From: Albula goreensis
Taxonomy: Eukaryota; Chordata; Actinopteri; Albuliformes; Albulidae
Assembly (NCBI GenBank): GCA_022829145.1
Contig: CM040741.1
Span: 40,470,534-40,534,533 of the forward strand
Length of the DNA: 64,000 nucleotides
Reading direction: 5' to 3'
Shown: piece after piece, positions 12,301 to 54,871 of the stretch
How the letters are laid out: each line of letters begins with the position of its first letter
Position numbering within the stretch: the stretch's first letter is position 1
Translations under genes and position numbers: made by a program
The notes under the pieces: model-generated
Told to the model about the DNA's origin: nothing
The model's database searches: none
The model's input: only the letters and a program-made list of their open reading frames with translations

Positions 12301-15300
12301 CTGTGGGCATTTGGGTCACATCACAACCCCTTGAATGGGCGCATGTGCCATGAAATCGACTTGAACCCTTTTTTTTTGTTCTGACCATTTCCTTAATGTC
12401 ATTTAATACCCCCTTTGGCAGCAAGCTGTATGCAAGATATCCATTTGCCTGCCCTGTCAATAGGAAGGATGACATTGTTCTTGCATTGTATCGGGACTGA
12501 TTGTGAGTGTGTAAGCGTGTGTTTGTCAGTGCAGATAAGAAATTCCCTGAGACCCTAGAAGCTGTAAGGGTATTTGACATGCTTTGGACATGGTGAGTGT
12601 ACAACCAGGGACACGTCAATGGTCTTTCCCTAAGGCCTTTCCCTTATAAAGACCCCCCACTGTCTGACAAGCTTTTATACTATAGAGCATGCATGTTAAG
12701 TGCGTCTGCCCTCTGGGTCTTTTATAAAGGGGCTTACCCCTGAGTACCAAACTCATTTCTGAAAATGGAAACTGACATTTCACACACATTTTGTCGAAGG
12801 CCTCATCTCATTGTTCTCAGAATGCCTTTATTTGCGACATTTCCATTGTCTTTCTCCGCTTCACGAGTTCACTCTTTTAGTTTTACTCCCCATAACACCT
12901 ATCTCCCCGTAGGCGCAGTCAGGGTTTTGCATTCAGAAGGAATAGAGTGTAGTGTCAGAGAAGGCCTTAGGGCAGTTCAGGGGTTGATGCCAGTAGGTCA
13001 GGGCTGCAGAGAGACAGAACGAGAAGTCATGAAAAAAATGCAGACAAACACTGTGGTCAGCGAGGTGCAACAAGGAAGCAGCTCTTGATCCAGCCTGAGG
13101 AAAGTGCAATAACAGCAGTGTTTGAGTTGCGCTTCCCATAACTCAAGTCATATTGCTTTGAACCCTGGGGGAACATTGTTTCCCATTGTCCCCTTAGAAG
13201 AAGAGAGATGAATGTCAGACTTGATAGAAATAGATATGTTGGCAGTATAACTCAGTATAACTTCTCTTGTAGAATACATCTTTGAAGAACATCCAGTGAG
13301 ATTGCTTGATGATTGCTCAGCATCCATGGTTTAACTGTGTCAAAATTTGTTTGAGGCAGCTGTTTGCAGTCCAAAATTGAATGCCAATTTTAATTCAAGT
13401 CACAGAGAGCAGTCATAGAGAACTCTTCGCTTACAGGAAGCTGCTGTTTGGCAATGGAACGCTTTTGGGTTGCATGTCATCGAATATCTATATTTGCATC
13501 ACAAGTTCGTAATACTGTGCTTCCAAAATTGTCAGTTTTTAAAACAATCCCTACCAGTCAATCCAGTTCTGACTCTCTGTATTCAAATTAAAGATAGTGA
13601 AGAAAGCAAGGTAGCATATCATGGTGTTGCTTGAATCTTAGAAGCCCAAAATTAAAGTATCCATCAGACAAGAATTAATTACTATATGGGTTCATCTTGC
13701 CATTGTTGTTGTTCACTGTAATTTGACAGCAGTTGTAATTGAAATCAAGTAATATGTAGGGCACAGCATCGGTGAGGAGTTTGTGATTCACTTTGATGTT
13801 GCACGAGAGCTCTTTTGTGCTTGAATAGAATTGGTATGCTTTTTTAGTTTTTTTTTTCTCTCTCCTCCCCCCTCAGGCTGTGAGCGTAGCACGGCGTGGC
13901 ACAGCATAGAAATGCCATGCCCTTAAATGCTATTCCTGCATTGCTTTTTCCCCTCCCAGATAATCAACACACCATTAGAGGGAAATTTCTCTCCCGCAGG
14001 CAGTTGGTGACATGTTAGTTTGTACTTTCCAGAACAGAGCGTGTATTGATTTAGAGCTATGCGAATGTTTCTGTGATGGCACAGTATGTGCCTTCTATAA
14101 ATCCCCCGAAGGTGCAGACCGTCTTCAGTTTTAAGTGTGTGCATGTCCTTTTTTTATGTTTTTATTTTTATATTTTTCTTAATTTTTTATGCTGCCATGT
14201 ATTATTTATAGTGAGCGTGGTCACATAGAGCTGTTGCTGGCTCTGATGTTAGGTCTAAGGAAACTTGTATAACTCTCTCATTCGTTTCGCATCACTGTCC
14301 TTCGATACCCTTTTACCCGAGGCCATAAAAAAACCCTCTTGTCTTTCCAAAATGCTGCAGAAGAGATCCCCCACCCGCCTCATCCCTCCAACTTTGCTTT
14401 CTGTCACTTTTGTTAGCATCAGTGACTCATCACTGGATCCCAGAAGACAATCAAAGCTTTTGGATTTTCTTGCTTTTTGGTCGCTTCATGTCATTTCAAA
14501 TCAACCAGAAAGTCTGCTGACCAGATTTATAGTTCACCCATGTTTAAACGGGACAAGAATGTCGAACATTTCGTTTTCGAAATGTCTGTGGCTGATTTGA
14601 TTTTGAGTGACTGTTTTGCTCTGGAATGGACCCTGACTGATCCAGAACCTTTTATAGTAACAGAGACTGAACCTCCTGAATGTACTATTTTAATCCACAT
14701 GCAAGGAAATAGGTGAAGTCAGAGCAAATGAGCATATCTTCCTTTTGACTTGGCCTAAAAGAATATTTACTCAGCAGAAGTGTGTCTCCTTGCCACACTG
14801 CAAATAAGCAACATTTCCTCAACTCTGAATGATTTTTTTTTCTCTGATCCATCTAGGTTTTTTTTTTTTTGTCTCCCTCTATTTAATTTTCATTATTCAT
14901 GTGGAATCCTTTTGCCTTCCAAATGGCAAAGGATCATCAGGGTAAGATTGAAGTTCTTATTATAATCTAAATGAGAGCTTGAGTTCTTACAGTCATTTAA
15001 CATTCTTGGGATTCCTTTCATTATGGCAATAATTATGCCATCACTGATGTTTTATGTGAAAAAATGATGTGTGCATATGTTTTTACTTTAAGAGTGTTTG
15101 AACCTTTTCCAGGAGCACCATTTATGCAATCTCTGGTGTCATCTCCGCTCATCTGGTCGGACCTTGCTGTGGCTACTTTGATTGTCTGCTTATGATCATC
15201 TGCTGTTTGAGTTTTCCAGTCCTGCAAAAAAAGTTCACTCTAGTTTTGCTTTTTGACAAACATCTATGAAATGTAAGGTTTCAATTCCCCAAGCTGTGTG

Positions 15301-15673
15301 ATGGTAATTAGATATATTTATCAATTAATCAAACTGAAAAATTAAAAAAAAAAAAACTTCAAAATTCAATGATGCAAACTTTGAATGACTGAGAGTATTT
15401 CCTAGTAATACTTTCTAAATAAAATGCGAAATTCTTCTGTCATTTAGAGTCGCAGCTTAGCACTTAAAGGTTGGGGCACGACCATCAGGCCCACAAAGAG
15501 AAATGTATTGCATCATGAATTGCATTGCAACTACATTGCATTTGCGGTCATTAGCATTTGGTCACTAGCTCTGCTGTGATTGTTGAACGGTACCATCATT
15601 TCCTTCGTTGCTGTCTGGAACGGATGTGAAAAAGGCTCCGTTATTGGAACCAAATTCTTTTCTCATTTGTTAA

Positions 15674-15775
15674 TTGGGCGGTGGCGTGTGTGTGTGTTTA
15701 GGGGTGAGGGGGTGACAAGCGAGGGGTCAGTGTGGGTGGGACTGTATAAAACCTTGGCAGAGGAAGCCTCACTCA
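15674..15775 (+). promoter_or_regulatory. TATA-containing promoter-like patch
   Basis: TATAAAA at 15745-15751 is followed 26 bases later by an initiator-like TCACTC (A at 15771) and preceded by a GGGCGGTGGC GC-box-like motif at about 15676. The downstream ATG (15784) opens only 39 codons. No transcript evidence can be had from sequence alone. Confidence 0.25.
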
Positions 15776-18494
15776 GGACATAAATGGGCGGTGCAGGGGC
15801 GCGCCCCCCCGATAGCTATCCGCCAACACAATATCGCTTCCTCTACACCTCTGCGCCTCACCATAGCTTATTGTTTTCAAGCAGTTTCAAAGTTGAAAAG
15901 GGGGAACTGTAGAAGGGTTTCTCTGTTATTTTTGTTAATTTGGGGAAAAAAATGTACAATAGTTTGTATCATTCACACAAGGTGAAACAATTTCCTGGTG
16001 CATTATTGCACACTCCTCATTCAGAATCCCTTGCCTGCAGTCCTCTCAGAGATCAGAGGTTGCCCCAAGAGCCGGAAGAATTGATTATGGTTGGCCTTTA
16101 CAGTAATCCGTAAAGAATCTGCAGAACAGAGCAGCTGCATTTGTTACCATTTCATAAGCTTGATATTCAAAAAATTACTATTCATTCACCTTCTGTTTTG
16201 AAATAAATTCTCAAAGTTTTCTTGATATTGTGTTGAATATTATAAAACAGAATTTTCCCCACTGTTGCGGTAAAACCAGACATCTGCTGTTCTGTGCAAT
16301 TCTCATGCAGAACCTCAGACTGAGACCCTAACAGATGCTAACAGTGTTGAGGCAGTGTTATGCAGTTGTAATAGAAGTTTGCATAACAGAAGCTTCCCTG
16401 TTCATCACTGTTTGGTTCACAACTGTTATTTTTAGTAACTGAAGTCTTTGCTTGCATTCTCTGTATGGCGCATCAGAAGGTGTGATGACAACAGCAACAT
16501 TGTTTCCTGCCACTAAAGGGACTGTTGTTTCGGTCGAGAGCGGCGAGCATCTTTTGCCGAGTCAAGCTCAGGAAGGCTTTGAACAGTTTCTGCAGAACCC
16601 CCAACTGAGCGCTCTTGCTCACTCGCCCCAGTGCCTATTCAGTTTTGAGTCGCTGTGTTGTTTTAATCGTGGTCATTTGTGTTTATTTTTCCTGTGCTGA
16701 GCCACAGCCCTAGCCTGACCAGTTAGGGGAAAACCAGGGATCCCATTCCCATTGAAGCTGGTAGCGCCGCCTTCCCTGTTTGCCACTTGAAGAGATCTGT
16801 AGTTATGGTTTGCTAAGCGGATGATGTAGCCTCGGTAATCACCCCCCACCCCAGTCCATTTCACACCACAGTCTTCAGTTACTCAACAACTGGCATTACA
16901 AGCCGCACGATGTCTGTCGTTATGGTTTTGCCAGCTTGCGGAGCAGCAGCTGTGAACAAGGCCCATGGGAGAGCACCCATAGCATTGCCGTGTCGCTAAT
17001 GCCACCAAAATGGAGTTCATCTTGCCCCAAATTTCAGGCAGTTATGTTCATTTGAACCGATTCTAGCCGTTTGTAGCATATCACAAAATTCTCCTGACAG
17101 TGTCAGCGAACAGCAGCACAAACAGCATACCCAGCAACACCTTTTGATTCTGTCACACTCATTCAAAAGTGGCAGAGTGAACACTGGGTGAAACATCATG
17201 TTCATATGTAAAATATGCTAGCGCTGCTGTCTTTACACCATGCTTTTAAGTGTAGATCCTTCTCAGTATTCAGCTGTACAGAGGCTGCAGTTTCAGTCTG
17301 CTCACCAAAACAAGAGAAGTGTTGTTTTCACCTCCTCACCTAAACTGTGTTTCCTTTAAAAAACCCAATTTAAGGGTGAATCATTCAAATCAAGCAAAAT
17401 TGTTGTCGTGACAAAATTCAAATGTATTATAAATGCTTTAATCTGAGCTAGTTCCATTATTGGGTCGTATGAGAAGTGTTTTTATTTAGAGAAGTAAAAC
17501 TTGCTGCATACACTTTTTCTGCTTCTTCTATCTTGCTTCTAGTTTTTCCAATGTACAGTCTGCAGTTTCCTAAATCTCATTTAGAAACAAGTTTTTTCCT
17601 GTTTCCAGTCAGATGTTATAATGCACATAGTTGAATTTTTGGTTTATTTTTGTTGGCTACATGGCCATATTTTAAATATGTTTTGCAAGATTTTTCCTTT
17701 TAGATTTTAGTATAATGTAAGTTAGACAACACTTTCACCATTCAGGTGGCCAGAAATATGGGCTTGTACATTTTCCTAATTAACTATAAGTACATGTTTC
17801 ATCTTTAATGTACTTTTTAGATGTCTCTTTTCAAACCAGAAACTCAGCAAATTGATATCAAAGTTTATCTGAAAAGATTAAAAGATGGGACTCTGTTCTT
17901 ACCGAAGACCACATGAGAAACAGGCAAAAAAAAAACTTGGGACAGGTTATTTGAGCATCGGTATATTTGTGGGCAAAACCAGAAGCAAAGCATCCTGGTA
18001 GGCACCACGTGGGTGAACGCTTGTGTCTGCAGTAGGAGGCGTTCAGTGATGCACCATCCAGATGAGTTTACTCACCAGGGAACTTCCCACATGAGTGGGT
18101 GTTTATTAGAGGAAGAACAAAGTTCACAGGTCTCAGTTTTGCAAGTTAATTCATGAGCCACACTCTTCAATACGTAGTCACTGGTATAATTATGAGCTGG
18201 CTTGTATCACTCTAAGTGCATATGGTAAATGTGTAAGTCACTCCCACATTTGTCTCTTAGTGTAGTAATTAACCCTTAAACTAAGCTAGAAGTATCTACC
18301 CTGTAATTAAGCTTTAGTGGCTGCTTTTCACTGGATTTATTGTATTCCCACTCCCCAAAAACAGAATTCTGACCCCCCCTCAGTATAACTGACATACTTT
18401 ATTAAAGGCAGGATAGACATGTTTGAGTGTCTCATGCCCGGTGAATTTGTACAAAGCAGAACCTGCAGTTGCCAGCATGTGTCTGCCTGTTACA

Positions 18495-18647
<153 letters not shown>

Positions 18648-18829
18648 CGAGCGCGTTTGCATTCCTGTCACTGTAGCTACCCCGCTGCGCAGAGTTGCAT
18701 ATATCACCCATTCTTGGCCTCCCTGTTTTCACAGGGCGATTCCACCTCAATGAGACAAAGTTCCATCACAGCAGCCTGCAAAACGCAAAACCCCAACAGA
18801 GCCTTGGCTCCACACACAGTATGACCAGC

Positions 18830-18852
18830 AAAAAAAAAAAAAAAAAAAAAAA
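18830..18852. repeat. Poly(A) tract, 23 bases
   Basis: Uninterrupted run of A. It might be the tail of an old retroposed sequence, but I see no element attached. Confidence 0.9.
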
Positions 18853-19576
18853 TTCAGAACAGTCATGCCCACAAACTACGATAACAGTTATCCCGGAAAG
18901 CTAACAGAGCGATGATTGCTACAGCCAGGACGCTAGTCTGACTCTCAGGATTTACACAGCCTCTCCTCCAGTCTGCCCCCACCCATTCAGGCTGTGTTGA
19001 TCTGAGGCAGCAGAGGTGACATCACCTCGTTTCCATGACAGCTGGCAACAACAGCCAGCCCAGCTTGGAGCACACACAGAGGGGGAGGAAGGGAGGGAGA
19101 GTCTGGAGAAAAGAGCAGAGTGTCTGATATAAGTGAACAATATGTGGGTTAAATGTTCAGAGATACTCTACTGTACCCTCTTCCCTGTCACACAGTGACT
19201 CTGCATTCTTCTTCCGTTGGCCACAGTCTTCCATGCTTCAAAAAGACTCTGGTTTAATGATCATTGGCTTGAACGGGCCGTTGTTATCACTTGGCAGTGA
19301 CTCGTATCACACTTGATGCGCTGCCGAGCTGGACTGTTGCCGTCGCTGTATTAGACTGCAGAGACGGTAAGACTCAAGGAGATTCGAGCCCCAATTCTGC
19401 TCCGAGGGACTTACTTTAGTCAATTCCTATCACATGTTGCAATTTAAAATCTGGATCTGGACCTTCAATTTTGGATTGGCTTTTTTGTGCAAGTGTGTTC
19501 CCCATTTAGTCTCTTTCAGTTTGAGGAGCATCATCATTGGTCAAAGACCAGTCGATGCAGCGCTCTCTGTTCTGCT

Positions 19577-19660
19577 CGGGTGTGCGTGCATGCATGAATG
19601 CGTGTTTCATGCTTGCGTGTTCATGTGTACGCATATGCCTGTGTGTATGTGCATATCCCT
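19577..19660. repeat. Degenerate TG/TGCA-rich tract
   Basis: Imperfect alternation of TG, GCATGC and GTGTATGTGC units; a decayed microsatellite. Confidence 0.7.
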
Positions 19661-20351
19661 GTGTTTTTGAGGCTGAGTCATCATGACTTACATGTCCACA
19701 GCCCACACCTCATTACCATGTATCCCCTCTCCCCTGCAACAGTGGCCGTCTTACGAGGCTGTGAACTTCAGGCACGCCACATGTGGGCTTAGCTCGGAAA
19801 ACAGGTCACAATAAATCTGAACCAGTGGGAATAAGCAGAGGTTTATTTGGAGCGCATGTCTTAATAAATGAGACTCAGAGAACAGATTATTTCATCAGGC
19901 CGCCGTGTATGTACTCGTTTTTCCATGTACGGTGCTCACTAGAGCCCCCTCCTTTTTGGTTTTGGCAGAGGAGACGGGGCCGAGCATCAACTCTCGCCCT
20001 GTCCAGCGTCAGTATGCATGAGGCGTCACCCGTCAGCCAAGAGCTGAGCTGGGCACAGTGGACCGAGCCCCAGGCTTCATCCGGGCCTGCCAGTCAGCAA
20101 CTCCGCGCTCCACTTCAGTCTCCCTCTGGAGAGGAAGTTAAGGCCTCATAGAAAAGAAGGCGGAGATTAACTTCGTCTGGAGGGAAAAGGGAAAGGAATA
20201 TAAGAAAAATGTCTCTGCTTTCGTACAGAAAAAAGGGCTCCTGCCTCGGACCACATTTTTGAAACTGAAAATTTGTGAGGTTTTTCACCTGTCAAGATGC
20301 TCTCAGTTTAAGGGTGAGGATGAGGCTGCCTTGAAGACCTGCGGCCCCCTC

Positions 20352-20355
20352 ATGG
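20352..20355 (+). CDS. rapgef1: Candidate RAPGEF1 start codon in a 5' exon (ATGG|gtgaga)
   Basis: ATG followed by one G and a strong donor gtgaga gives exactly the phase needed to join exon 1 at 25,532, yielding M-DSQRSHL, very like the known MDTDSQRSHL start. A good acceptor-like site (ggttttggcag, 19,968) lies upstream, so the exon could be 19,969-20,355, mostly 5' UTR. A roughly 45-codon upstream frame precedes it. The 9-base match could occur by chance in 25 kb. Confidence 0.25.
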
Positions 20356-23283
20356 GTGAGAAACGAGTGTGGTTTCGGAATATAGCGGGGCCTGTGAGTG
20401 CCTAACCTTGATGCTGAGAGAGGCTGGTGTGGAGGCCGCCTGCTGCGGATGTGGAGTGTATCTGACACCACAGACCTCAGGAGGAAACCAGCAGCCTCTG
20501 CTCTGCGCTCACTGCATTTTCACACTCTTTCTCAGTAGGGCAATTTGGAAACTCCACCTTTACAGTCCTTTTAAATGCCTGATTTGTTAATCAGCTTGCG
20601 TCCTCACTTTGATGCATTTTGACGCATTAAGTCTGTCATTTCTCACAGCTTGAGAAAGCACCACACCCCCAAACTCCCCCTCCAAGAAGCTTATCCCAGC
20701 TCTGGCTTCTAAGGCAACAGTGGGGTTTTCGCAACAAACTGCACATTTTGCTGTGGTGGTGCCGATTTGTGAGTCTGATCTCCAGGGTGGGGTTCTGGGA
20801 AAATCTGGCAAAGAGAATGGGGGAAGGGAGAGAGAAACCATACCCCTGCCAGAACTCTGAATGGACCCCTTTGCCCCTGACTTTTCACCTACAGATGTGA
20901 AGTCTGGCAATCCCCCTTCAAACCATTGACAGTACTTTCCAAATCCCAGCTCTGGATTGAGCTTTATCACTTGGTACACAATGAAGTGACTTTTGTCCCT
21001 TCAGCCCTTGTGTTTGTGTGCCTGTCACGTGGGGTATATGTTTTAAACCTTCAGTGAGTGCTTCACATCTGGGCCTCATATTAAAATGACGAAATGAATA
21101 ACATCGCTCTTGTTCTTATCGTGGCTCTTTGATCAAATGAACAGCAAGCGTCATTTGTAAGCAGTGACATTATGAAATACAGCGATTGCGTCAAACTGCG
21201 GAGTCTGAGATCATCGTTGATCGAAGCCGGTTCTGCCCAGGGATTTGACCGTGTGGTTTACAAACAAAGCTACAAAATAAAATGGTGTAAGGGTCAGCCA
21301 AATCTGCATGAGCATGTGGTATTTTTTTTATAGACCTCAGTGGATATTTTTAGACTGAAGTCATTGTCATACATACATATTTGTCTCTGCACTGTTTCTA
21401 TTGATTCTCTGAACGGAAATGTTTTAGACACATTGATCCCATCAGAAACAGGAGAGACCTGGTTTCCCAGAATGCTCTGTCCAGTCACAGCAACAGTTTT
21501 AGCAGCTATAATGTCATCCTTTAAAACAGTAATGATAATAATAAGCTGAATCATCCACATGGTGGAAACATTCTCGATGTCTAGCCTGCTCTCTTCATGA
21601 ATAGAAGCCCTCTGTTTATGGGAAATACAGGTGTAAAGTCTTAAGCTTTCCATGCGTGGCCTATTTTTGGTTATTTTCAAGATCATTTTCTGCTTTTTAT
21701 TGAAATCCCATGTGCTTATTTCTTCCAATGTCTTTGAGCATTAATCTTTGTGGACCTTCCACAACTTGTCAGATTGGCAAGTATTCAGAAACAGGGCAAT
21801 GTGTATCATAAAAGCTCTTTATTGCTGAAATTATGTTGCATTTGTAATTTAATAGTGTCACTTAAAGTGAATGACAGCCCCATTAAATGTCCCAATGAAT
21901 TAAACAAAGACAACCACTGACAGTATGTAACCAAAAGCCCCCTCTCATTCCCCCCCCTCAGAAAGATACAGTTCTTTTTCTTCTCATTTTGAACCAGTTT
22001 TAGGCTGTAGTGTGAGTTCAATTTGTTCCACTGATGCATGTGTGCTAAGCCCCACTGTGACTAATTTAGCCTGTAGTCAGAAATGACTTCACTCTTAACG
22101 GAGGGGTTGGTCTCTCTGCGAGTCTTGCCTAAAGCCAGCCTCTGTGAATCTGTAGGCTGCAAAGGGGGGCATGTTTGACTTGAGGCAGACAGTTTCTTTA
22201 TTCTTGAAACAGCAACTCCACTGTGTGTTCGTCCCAGCTATCCCCAAGTGACGTGATGGCAGGCTTGTGCAATAAAAGGAAACCCCTCCCCCAATATGTA
22301 GCCTATTTATGCAGTTTGGGAGGTACTCGCAAATGTTTAAAAACATACACGTGCTGCATCTCTGTGTGAGAGGTTTTAGCTCTTAGACATAGCGTAGGCT
22401 CATCTGGTACAGTACATAAAATGGCAGTGGTTGCTATGGCAGTGATCCCCATGGCAGACATGGAGGCAGCTTGGTGGGGGAGCGGGGAGTCGGGGGCTGT
22501 AAGGGGAGGGGTGGGGACAGGGTTCAGCGTACCCTCCCACAGGAGGAAATACAAGGCTTCGTCTGGCATTGCATCATCGCTCACACACCCTCTCCCAGAG
22601 AACTGCCTCACTGCAGGCCACCACACGCCCACACACTTACAGGAACTTTGCGTCTTTGTGTCCTGGGCCTCATGTTGTAAATACCTCCGTTCCGTCTGGA
22701 AGACGGTCGCATTGGGAAAGACGGTCTCCCAGTTGCCATGAGAACTGTTGCAATTATTAAGGTGCTATTCAAATGTTAATTAGAAAGTTAAGCAAGCAGT
22801 GCAACAATAGTGAAACTTTCAATGTTACCGATTTTAATATAGACTAATGGATAAGAACTGCAGTGCTGGGACTATGCTTTTACAAGAACTGTATGCCGGA
22901 ATATGTGACTTGAGGCACTTGTAAGGCCTTTCTTCTAAACGCAAATTAACTTGCTTTGCTTCATACTCTGTGGTTTCCACACGGGGCTTTCAGCCGCGCA
23001 CCCAATGACACAAAGCGGCAAAGCCAACTTCTGTGGAAATTGCGTCGTCTGTGGGAATTGAAAGAGAATTGTGATGAATCATAGCCTCCCTTAACATAGG
23101 CACTCTTCCTCAAATACGATATTAATTAATACGTCAGAAACTACTTCAGTTTTTTCTGAGCTTTTTTTTTTAAGTGCTTTTTCTGAGCTCTTATACTGTG
23201 TCCTTTACACAAGAGCCCCATTTAATGAATGTGAAAAGGGAGGGAACTCATCATTAGACTTTTGGCTCTCCTCCTGGCTACAG

Positions 23284-23330
23284 TGGTTCAGTGGCATAGT
23301 ACCTGCTGTCCCTGGGTGGAGTTTGACCCC
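23284..23330 (+). repeat. tRNA-like remnant (degenerate A and B boxes)
   Basis: TGGTTCAGTGG (23284-23294) resembles the A-box region of tRNA-Gly. It is followed at the right distance by GGAGTTTGACCCC (23318-23330), a degraded B box. No acceptor stem closes, so it is a tRNA pseudogene or SINE head, not a working tRNA. Confidence 0.35.
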
Positions 23331-24341
23331 TACATAAGTCCTGTAAACTGAAGATGAAGATGAGGGGACCTATATTTGTGATTGTTAGCTCGCTTTTAGC
23401 TATAGCTCTTATCTCCTTCCATCTGATGTCCAATGACAAGTAGTCTTCTTGTATCGTATTCCCTTTTTGGGTGCTGTTTAAATTTTAAGCTTTCAGCTGA
23501 TCAGTGTGCTTGTTTATGGGTTTGAAAGTGCTCAACTTTAATAATTGTGGTCTATGTTAATATAACTGGTAAGATTTGGTGTGATAATGTTTTTGATTGA
23601 AAATGGTCTACTATCTACATGTTTCCTGTACTTTCAGTGCATTCCATGCTTTTGTCCATAAAGAATACATGTAGAGGTTGCTACATGTTCTTCTCTCATT
23701 TACTATTTCAGGTGTACTATACAGCTGTTTTTCCTTGAAAATATCAATAAATAACCATGTTTGACCATTCTGTTTGCATCAGTGTGGATACCTGTGGAGA
23801 TCCTGTCCTTCTGCTGAATTTGTTGTCTATCTTTTGCTGCGGGTGAGGCAGTTGTTGCAGCAAGTGAATGCTGGAATAGTAGCGCATTTAACAAGGCCGT
23901 CTATGGCGGATGGGCAGGAGTGACTGTAAATGCCGCCTCATTGCAGAACAGAGCACAGTGATTGGTTTAAAATATGTATACAAGGGGAGGGAAGTGGAGA
24001 CAGTTTTCAGAATTGTTCCCCTTGTTTTCACAGGGGAAATTGCTGCATAGTCTACCTTCAAACATAATACACTATTGTTGAAGCAAAAGGTTCTGCCACC
24101 ATCTTGATAATGTATTTTTTCTCTTGGGTAACTACTGCACAGCATTCTGGGATACATTACCTCTGGATATTAACAAGTGCTTATAGAGCATATTTTATTA
24201 TGCAGCGTGGAGGGGTTTAATGCATTATATAGTAAGCTACATTTTTTTCTGCCATATAACACACAACAAAATGGCTGACACCAAAGGTGGTACACTAGAG
24301 AGGGAATAGGGAGCCATTTGGAATGCAGTTTGCAATAGATG

Positions 24342-24377
24342 CACTTACACACACACACATGAGCACACACACATACA
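24342..24377. repeat. CA-rich microsatellite
   Basis: (CA) runs interrupted by tgag and tacaa, in a wider CA-rich stretch. Confidence 0.85.
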
Positions 24378-25531
24378 AAAATGCATGCACATCGATCATA
24401 CTTAGACGGTATTGCACCAGCATACAGCACTGAAACGTAGATGTACAGTAAATACACATAAGCTCAGATACACAATATAACACTGTATTTTCACACACCC
24501 ATAGATAAAATAGGTGGGTATACCCACACATACCAAGATACCAGTGCAAACACTTCAGCTACATAAGGACGCTTATTGCTATGTGCAGTCTAGCCTGTGC
24601 ATTCTCAGTCGAAGAGTGGAAACATTAATCGGACCGTACACATCTGTACACAGACCGAGTCACATGCACACAAATGTGATCACACATGGGATCTAAGATT
24701 GGGAATGTTCTCTGTAGACTGTGCTTACTCTGCTCACTCATTGATTTTCTGACAGTTAACATACTTTGTTCTGGTGATGGGGTCAGTTAATGCCAGGCAT
24801 GTGCCAGCTTGATTATGATCCCTCTCTCAGCTGCAGCAGAACCAGAGAGCTGGAGAGCGAGAGAGAGACTAGGCGCACGACTGTGCTTCATCCGTCCTTT
24901 ATATCCTTTGAGGATAGTCTATTTTTCAATGCTCAAACTGTTAAAGGACTGGTGGAAAATGCCTACTTCAGTAGCTTACATGGACAGGAGATTACCTCAG
25001 AGATGGATAAAAATCCAATTTTCCCCATGATAAAATTCTCATTCCTGACACAGGCGTTGTTTTCTGTTTATCCTCCCACTGCTCGGTTGTGTTCCTGTTC
25101 CGCACATTCAGGGCAATATTCTCGCCATTGCAGACTTGTGGAAGAGTTCTCATGCAGCTATGAAATCTCTAGTTCTGAAATGGCAGCAATAAAGTATTCA
25201 ATTAAATTGTTGTGAAACTGCCCAGGAGTTTTACCTGTCTGCCATTATGACCCTGTTTATTATGTACTATGAAATGATTTCATTTCATTTAAACACAGAC
25301 CAAATGAAAAGTGCACAGACTGTGCAAGATAATTTACCCAGTGTGTGCCTCTGTTTTTCCCAGCTCAGCATTGAGCACTTATTAAATTGCGCACATACAG
25401 ACACACGCGTACATATATATGGCAGGTTTTTAAATCACAGAATGTGTTCTCTGATGTTGCTGAGAGCAGGGACACTAGCTCTTGCAATGGGCCGCATCTC
25501 AACAGTATCTTCATCTCTGTCTCTCCCTCAG

Positions 25532-54015
<28,484 letters not shown>

Positions 54016-54865
54016 GGGCAGATCTTCTGCCATCCTAATAGACAAGGACTAGACATACAATTCAAGAGACAGACACAATCAACGGAATCTAAAAACTGTG
54101 ACGGCAGCTAAGAGACTGGGAAACGTTTGTCTGTTACAGTTTACAGGAACTCTTTTATTTTATTATTATAATTTTTTTTATTGTATTTGGGATCGCTCTG
54201 GGTCCCAGCCTGGGCTCGGATCACAGAGAGTAAGACGAGGAGGAGGAGAGGAGCGGCGCAGAGCACAAAAAAAGCTTTTGGAAGAGACGTCTCGCCCCCT
54301 CACAGATTTTGTGTCGCCATCCAATCCTATCCATTTCAATGTGCTCCTGGTCTGTGCATTTCAGGGAGCGCCTGGAGTTTGTGAACTTTCTCAAAATCCA
54401 AGGTGCTCTTTCCCGTGGACATACCTTAAATCCTTCATACGTGCCATCTTGGGAGTTAACCCCGTCCCCCTCGCCACTCATTTCTGTGTTTCAAAATGGA
54501 CACTGAGTACTGCCGCAGACTGTGACGTCATAATGCCTGAAAAGGAAGAAAGACTTCCATTGCTGGCATTGATCCTTTGTATAGCGAAAAGGATCCGGAC
54601 AGTGGGACAATTGTGAATTGAGTGAAGGGGTGGGTGGGGAGTGGAAACAATATCCCAGAATAATCATGTGACATGATTTTGGAAAAAATGGTTTTGTTTG
54701 GAGCATTTTATGTATCGATTATGTACGGTTAATGTATAGTACAGTTCTCCTTTTGTTCTTTAAAAGGGTGTTAACGGTAAGGAGAAGATCTTATCTTCTC
54801 TTAAGTGCAATACAAGCACGCACTTAAAAAGCAAAAAAAAAAAATAGAAATTAACAAAAAAAATT

Positions 54866-54871
54866 AATAAA
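54866..54871 (+). promoter_or_regulatory. rapgef1: Possible proximal polyadenylation signal AATAAA
   Basis: Canonical hexamer in an A-rich stretch about 850 bases after the stop codon. The downstream sequence is only weakly GT-rich, so it may be a minor site. Confidence 0.4.

Noticed and set aside
19783-20151. 122-codon frame upstream of the candidate start exon
   Set aside because: No similarity recognised and no splice sites that fit; at most its last 45 codons form an upstream ORF.
54098-54616. 172-codon open frame after the RAPGEF1 stop
   Set aside because: Lies wholly in the 3' UTR, has low-complexity and AT-driven composition, and shows no recognisable domain.
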